Assembly (NCBI RefSeq): GCF_015832195.1
Contig: NC_052028.1
Span: 4,011,501-4,075,500, forward strand
From: Motacilla alba alba
Taxonomy: Eukaryota > Chordata > Aves > Passeriformes > Motacillidae
DNA length: 64,000 nt
Reading direction: 5' to 3'
The notes under the pieces: generated by a model
The model's database searches: none
The model's input: the letters and a program-made list of their open reading frames with translations, nothing else
What the model was told of the DNA's origin: nothing
Program-made: the position numbers and the translations under genes
Shown: piece by piece, positions 57,926 to 64,000 of the stretch
Position numbering within the stretch: position 1 is the first letter of the stretch
How the letters are laid out: each line of letters starts with the position of its first letter

Positions 57926-60900
57926 TTAAATTCTGTGTTTGTACAACTTTTTTCCCCCTGAAAGACTCAAAGACTCAGCAGAACTACCTTTAGAAACCCT
58001 TTGAATATACCAAAACTGAGGATATGTTTGTGGTGCATAAGAATTATTATCGGAATGGAAGGTTGTTTAACACCAATAAATTACCTGCACATTAAATGCT
58101 ACACTGAATTTGTAATTATGAATATGAATTTTTCAAGGTACACTGAAACTTAGTATATTTGGGCTTTGGTTTGCATGAATTCTTCCTGAAGCTGAAGTCA
58201 TTAGAGAACACAATACAACTGCTGTGACTAATAGCAATGGAGCTGGGTTCCCTTGTACTGTGGAAGTGTTGCTGTAGTTAAATTAATTTGACTGTACTGG
58301 ATACTGATTATAGCCCTCCCTTTTCTGCACATCTTTGACAGCAGTTCAGGTCTTTGTGCTAAAATTTGTGTGAGTTACTCTGAGCCCTCACTAGCCTGTG
58401 AAGAACACGATGGTGAAGGTTTCTGGTTCTGCAGTGGGGGAAAGAATGGAAACCATTTCACTCAAGGAAGCAGAAGCTTAACATAAAGCAAGTGGGTCTC
58501 TTTGGCAGAGAGTATGGTTCTTAATAAGAAAGTGAATTGACGTGTTTCAGTTAGGAAGTTTATTTTAGGCTCTGCCTCATTTTAGTTTTGAGTTGAAGTA
58601 GTCTTTAAAAAAGCAAAATATCTGAACAGCTTTGTTACCCACCAACATCCTTATTTGCAATTACAGTAGAGGCACTGGGAAGAGGGAGGATGACTCTTGA
58701 GTCACAGATGCATCCATAGGCATCCAAATATCACAGTTATCCTGGATTCCCCATGTAGGCAGAGTGCAGGGCTGTGTAGATTCCTCCCTTGCGATCTGAA
58801 TTGTCCTCTTAATTAACCATGTCAGAAAGCTGAGTGATTGATTGCTCTTTTCACCTCAGAAACTAAGGTGGGACAAAGTTTGCTGTCCTCTGACGTTGCC
58901 ATTGCATGTGTTGAGGTTCAGCTGAGCAACACCAGGGGTGCCAAGGCAGCACTTTGTGTGTGTGTGTGGTGGTCACTTGAGCGGGATACAGAAAATAACT
59001 GGGAGGTGCTGGCATGAACAGAGCTCATCAGCTAAAAACCAGTGCAAGGGTGTTGGTGCTGCAACTGGACAGCAAATATTTCCTCTGACTATCCTGGGAC
59101 TGCAGCAGTCCCCTGAGGCATTGCAGCCTGATGGGACACTTAAAAACAGGGCCCTGTGTATGAATTCTTTACAAACTGCAGGTTCAGTGACTGATTAACA
59201 GAATGTGGATTACAAGAAGTGAATGAACACCAAGAGCAAACCAAACAATGCTGCTTGTGTGTAAAGTATCTCAAGGGATGGGTTTTCATGGAAGCTGGCA
59301 CATAGCTGGAGATGTATTTCGTTTTTCAACTTCTTTTTTGGAGACATTTATGCAGGATGATCTTATGTACATCCAAAGGCTTATGGAATTTATTTAAATG
59401 TAATTTATAAAAAAGTATGCTTTCCTGGTATTTCTGCTCTTCTGTATTCTAGGGACATAAATTAGAATTTTGACAGATTTCTTTGTGTGCTGGTACTACT
59501 CATTCATTGCAGTTGATGATTAGTTTAGGCAGTTATTGTAAGTGGTGTTTAATTAGTGCAGCAAAGGAATAGAGACTTGTTCAAAATATTCTCATGGGGT
59601 TTCTCAGGAAGGTGTTTGCAGAGCTCAGGCTGCATTTGTTTCTAGTAGGACTGAAAGAGTTCATTGACACTGAAATTACTGAGTTTATTACAGATATCCC
59701 ACTTAATACTGTAAATCAGTATATAATATAAAAGTCTTTGGAAGATATGAACTGTTACTTGTCATTGTTGAACAGAGTACTGTGGATTAATTTGTTTGAA
59801 GAGCCCAGGCCAGAATTTCTGCTTTGTTAAAGCAGTGTAGGAACAAGGATATAGGGTTCTACATCCTTCTTCACTGAAGCCATACAGAATTATTGGCAGG
59901 AATGCTAGTTATAGATATAATTTCTAAGTAAATGAGGTGTGGATTCCAGGGTTATACATACTTTGAATTAATCCGGCGAAAAACTTAATGTAGTTTTGTG
60001 CCACATTGCATGAGTCACAGAAGAAAATTAATAATCTAATGTTTTTATCAATTCAGACTCGGGCTAGTTTGGCAGCTTGTGGAGATTGAAGATTTGTGTT
60101 AGGTTCTCCTAAAAAACTGCTTCAGTTTATTCCTTAGATTGCAAAATCAAATTGCCTTACTTTCATTGCTGAACCAAGCCCCCAGTGTGGGGTGGCTAAG
60201 TTAACACTGTGCTTATTTCCTGAAGTTCCCAAGTAACTCAGTGTTGGCTTTTCTGCACAACAGTGCTGGGTTGTGGCAAAGTGGGGAAGCACAGACCCCT
60301 GCTGTATTATCTGTCATCTCTGCTCAAGCACTTGCGTTGTTCTCCGTGTAGGTAATGAATAATCTGCTTGGTGCTGACTTTGTTCTTTGGGCAAATCCCT
60401 TACTAAGGAAAGTGATTTGTATTTAAAAGCACAAGCACTGACCTTCACTGAAGTCCAGCAGAACACTGAGTGAGCAGTTGCAGAGGACAGCCACTTCCTC
60501 TCTCATCTGGGACTCCTGCAAGAGCATTTGAGATGTGACTTTCAAAATCATTGTCCACTGGCACAGCTCTGCAGACAGTGGAGCCAGGGAGAGCTTTATT
60601 CCAGTGGGAGCAGTCAAGCCTGAACTGAATGTTCTGCTTTATATGTCAAAGTTGCAGGAATGAGTTACAGGAGCAAAGCTGTTTGAAATAATTCAGGATG
60701 TCGGAAATAGAGAACGCTCAGCTTCCATCAGAGAATGATGTACAAAACCCAACAAATATGCTCAGAAAAGGAATAACAAAATGCTGTCTGTGTCTGCAGT
60801 AGCATGTGTGTGCTACTCTGCTGGAAAGTGCAGAGGAAACCAGAAAAATAAAAAAGAAAAGAAAAGCAGTGGCAATTTCAGATTGTCAGTGTAAGTGCCA

Positions 60901-61426
60901 CCAGCATGAGGGGCCTCTGGGAGCTGGGATCAGGCTCAAAGGGCACTCAGGGAGCATTTAAGGCCAGAGCTTGGCCATCAGCTCAGAATCTGCTGTTGTT
61001 TGTATGGGCTGCGGTATTTCTACAGTTGCATTTAAATAAATGGAGCAAACCTAAATGGCATTTTTACTGAAAGGAGACACCAGGAGAGAGTAAGTAATAA
61101 AAAGCAGCGTAGATTGGGCATTCAGTGTGTGGTGGGGGCTGCACGTGCTCTCAGGAAGGAGCAGTGAGCGCTCCTCTGGTCGTGTTTTCTGTCGTGTCAG
61201 CTCTGTCTCTGAACTCGCCGGGCTCTGTTCGTGTTCACTAACCCCAATTGTGCTCCAGGGTGTTCCTGCAGTAGCATAAAGGATGACCTCTTGTATCCAG
61301 CACCTTTTTGCATGGGTGGAGTGGAGAGCAGCTCTCCGTGAAGCTTCAGCTTGTGCTTCTCCATGCCGCTTCCTCTGAACGCTCCTCTCTCTTTGGCGCT
61401 GCCTAACTCTGACTCTGGCTGTCCAT

Positions 61427-61510
61427 GGGGTTTTCCTTTGTGCTTGATCTAACCATGTGGTAGAACAATACAAATGGAACATGGTTCTGTCAAGCACCAT
61501 GGAAGGCTGC
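61427..61510 (+). ncRNA. MIR218-2: microRNA precursor mir-218-2
   Basis: The 5p arm at 61438-61458 starts TTGTGCTTGATCTAACCATG, identical over those 20 bases to the mature miR-218-5p sequence conserved across vertebrates, with seed TGTGCTT. The 3p arm at 61480-61501 begins CATGGTTCTGTCAAGCACC and pairs back across a loop of about 20 bases (GGTAGAACAATACAAATGGA). The stem extends outward: TTTTCC at 61431-61436 pairs with GGAAGG at 61501-61506 through Watson-Crick and G-U pairs, then GG with CT. The loop and basal stem resemble mammalian mir-218-2 more than mir-218-1. The hairpin is intronic and sense to SLIT3, the same relation as in mammals, where mir-218-1 and mir-218-2 lie in SLIT2 and SLIT3. 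It is likely processed from the host transcript and possibly also from a separate intragenic start. Known roles include motor-neuron identity and feedback on Robo signalling. Confidence 0.97.
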
Positions 61511-63390
61511 ATACTCCCTGCAGCATGGCATGCCTGGATACTTCTGCTGGGGCAGAAGCATCAAAAGGTGAGAGATTCCCTTTCCCTCTCGGCACGGTGG
61601 AACTGGTGAAGTGTTGCTAACCAGGCTCCCAGGGAGCCACAGTGATGTTTGCACAGACTTTCCACAGGGCTTGCATGCAGAATAACCATTTCTAAGTAAT
61701 TAATCTTTTTAATTGCTCTCACAGTGAAGGAGTCAGGCGTTCTGTTGGTTGATAATATTCAAGGGGGATTCCAGCTATACCTACAGAGATTAAAAATCAC
61801 TTTTGTCTCCTTACCTTGTGCATAATGTGACCTGTATCTGTCTGTTTGATCTGTCCAAGGAATCCTTCTACTTGAGATATAATTTGGATGCCATTTCTGC
61901 TACAAGACACCTGCCACTCAGTGTAATTTGGACCTGCTCTTAATGTGCTGGCATTGCATTGTGAACAAATATAATGAAAAAAAAACCCCAAAACTTGAGT
62001 CTGCAAAGCATTGTTTTAATCTCTTGAAAATGGCATGGCTAACATGGCCTGTTTGGGAACACCACTATCCAATAATTCCAGAGGGCAAAACTGAGTCAGC
62101 AAATCCAAATGTGCCATTTTAGCTTTGACAGCTTAGACAAGATCTTCAAAATACTTCTGCCTAACTCCCCCCTATACAGAGATAATGACTCGTATTCATA
62201 AAGGACTTTGAGAGTCTCATACAGAAGTTTTCTTACATTGAAATATTTCCTTGTCTTGCAAATTTGTCACATCTCTATTGTGGAGCTGTCAAAAGAAGGA
62301 CATGCAGGATTCTTAGATTTTATCTGCAGTTACTGATAAAAACTAACACTAGAAATGTGAAACTATGACCCAAAAAAGCACTTATTTTTTATTCCCTATG
62401 AGAACTGTGGGTTGTATGAAGAACTTTTGAGATTCCTGGGCTTTTCATTCAAGTTTTAGACCAACTGATCTCAATGGTCATATTTTTGGTGCCAAATTTT
62501 AGGCAGCTGGATCATTTTCTAGAATGAATGTGTCAGGTCGCTTTTGAGACAGACTGATTTGTAGCAGAACAGATCCTCCTGAACTCCTTTGGACGAAGCT
62601 AAGTTTTAAAAACTGAAATCAGGTTTTCTATGTTTTAAAAGAAGAGGAGAACAAAAAGGTATTTCTCTCTGTTGCCTGATTCTCCATGTGGGTATCAGAA
62701 AGGCACAAAGAATGTTTGAGCACTTGGAAATGTGATGTTTCTTTATCTCAGTGCTGCTGTTCTGTAAAATGCCACGGTGTGTTTGTTTTCTGATAATAAG
62801 AAATCACAGTACTTGATAGAAGTGTGACAATGGTTGTGAAATAAAAATGTTATCAGAGTAACTAACAAATCAAATAACCACAACTGCCCTCAGTTACACA
62901 CAGGCCTTGCTGATGCCTTGGCTACTTGTTTTACAGCAAGCTTTAATTCTTCTTAATTTGGGGAATTGCTGGAGACTCCCAGGTCATGTTCTGTCCTGTA
63001 TCTCTTCTCTGTGACTTTCCATGGATGATTTTTTAGTGCACAAGAAGTATTCCATGCCTGTGGTGTTGAGCTGTGCTTCCTGAGTCCTGTTGTGTTCTCT
63101 CAGAGCCTGGCAGTCAGGAGGAATGGATATATGTGCTTAAACAGCTCTGCAAGCAGATGGCTGCATTTCACATTGCTATCCCAGATGGGAATATCTTAAT
63201 AGAGCAGCCACCTGTCCAAGTGAACTCAAGGCTCAGGTCAAATAGTAAATTTTATCTCGTCTTTGGCAGGTGATTCCTGCTGTCTCTCAGGCTAAGAGAT
63301 GGCTGAGTACTTGCTGAGCACATGCAGGCTGTTGATCACTTTTGACTCAGTGATTACCTGAGTGACTCTTGCTTAAACTCAAACAGAACA

Positions 63391-63427
63391 ATGAAAAAAA
63401 AAAAAAAGAGAGAAAGAGAGAGAAGGA
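63391..63427. repeat. A-rich / GA-rich simple run
   Basis: About 14 A residues pass into (GAGA)n with AAAGAGAGAGAAGG. It is a simple purine run with no further structure. Confidence 0.85.
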
Positions 63428-64000
63428 ACAAAAAGTGTGAAGGTGATGTTAGCTCCCTTCCTCTCCTGCTGAGCTGAGGCCTCTCCCCAGTTTCAATGGT
63501 GGTAGCTGTGGACAGATGCCCAGGCAGCATCAACTCCTTAGGGCTGCTGCAGTGTGGAAGGTCGTGTGCCTCACCATCAGGAGGGTGGGTGCCAAGTCAA
63601 AGTGTGCTAAAATTCTTTATTTGTTCGGCCAAAAAGCTTGAGAGAAAACCAAACATTTATTTTTCCCCCTCCAATGTTATACAATGCTTTTTCTCCTTCA
63701 TAAACAATTCCACTTGTCCCATCCCTTTTTTCCCATGGGAAGGTGAATCTTGTATCCATTGGCAGACTAAAAATTTTACTTAATAAATGTTTGCCCTGTG
63801 TAACTTCACATTGTTTGTGATTATTTTTTTCAACAAAAGCTTTTACTAGGAAGCTTAGTAATGCTTCTTCAAGGTTAAAGTTGGAGATTTCCAAGACACT
63901 TTCTGATCACTGATTATTGGTGGGTTATTCAATGTGTACTGTAATTGTGGCCGTTTCAATAAACTCTGGTTCTGATAACTTTGTCTTTGGTATTGTCTGT

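Larger units (their letters stand above)
52210..64000 (+). other. SLIT3: SLIT3 intron downstream of the LRRCT2 exon (partial, at least 11,791 bp)
   Basis: The intron starts GTAATAATTC and runs off the right edge; I did not find the next Slit exon (linker and LRRNT of domain 3). Content: a poly(A)-like run near 52390-52412, a + strand CR1 end at about 54896-55182, a 20-bp tandem repeat at 57801-57856, a G/T-rich patch near 57865-57925, the mir-218-2 hairpin near 61427-61510 and an A/GA-rich run near 63391-63427. The intervals 52413-54890, 55183-57800, 57930-61100 and 61520-64000 hold no gene or repeat I can name. Confidence 0.85.

Noticed and set aside
61051..61512. 153-residue ORF on the - strand across the mir-218 locus
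   Set aside because: It runs antisense through a conserved microRNA hairpin and matches no protein family; arm conservation is explained by the RNA.
52210..64000. Search for the next SLIT3 exon (linker and third LRRNT) near the right end
   Set aside because: No segment with the expected cysteine-rich cap and splice sites was seen, so the intron is taken to extend past the window.

Overview
The window is vertebrate nuclear DNA, almost certainly from a bird. The evidence is small, well-defined exons with GT/AG splice sites inside multi-kilobase introns, and several CR1 LINE 3' ends, including one that closes with the typical avian CR1 terminus near 55140-55182. A solo retroviral LTR of a type common in songbirds weakly suggests a passerine. 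There is no prokaryotic-style gene content, and the many short ORFs across the window are intronic noise.

The only protein-coding gene I can support is SLIT3 on the + strand, seen as six consecutive internal exons: 9076-9217, 22979-23050, 28246-28317, 37408-37479, 49402-49545 and 52046-52209. Spliced together they read without a stop. They encode the complete second leucine-rich-repeat domain (D2) of a Slit protein: the LRRNT cap, six LRR-length units and the LRRCT cap. D2 is the Robo-receptor-binding domain in this family. Diagnostic residues favour SLIT3 over SLIT2 and SLIT1. The window starts in the intron upstream of D2 and ends in the intron downstream of it; neither flanking exon is seen.

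The last intron, on the same strand, carries a textbook mir-218 hairpin (about 61427-61510) with intact 5p and 3p arms. Its position after the D2 LRRCT exon matches mir-218-2 in mammalian SLIT3. The locus therefore produces both a guidance-ligand exon block and a microRNA. A CpG-dense patch around exon 52046-52209 stands out from the CpG-poor background and is a candidate intragenic regulatory or promoter region.

The remainder is intron. It holds CR1 fragments on both strands (about 5777, 10040, 43085, 43297, 48608 and 54896) and the solo LTR (41298-41722). It also holds an 18-bp minisatellite (1-256), a long TCC tract (2436-2519), a TG/TA tract (50190-50244), a 400-bp G/T-only-like tract (34022-34430), a recent 134-bp tandem duplication (39810-40077) and smaller tandem repeats. 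Large parts of the introns show nothing I can name.
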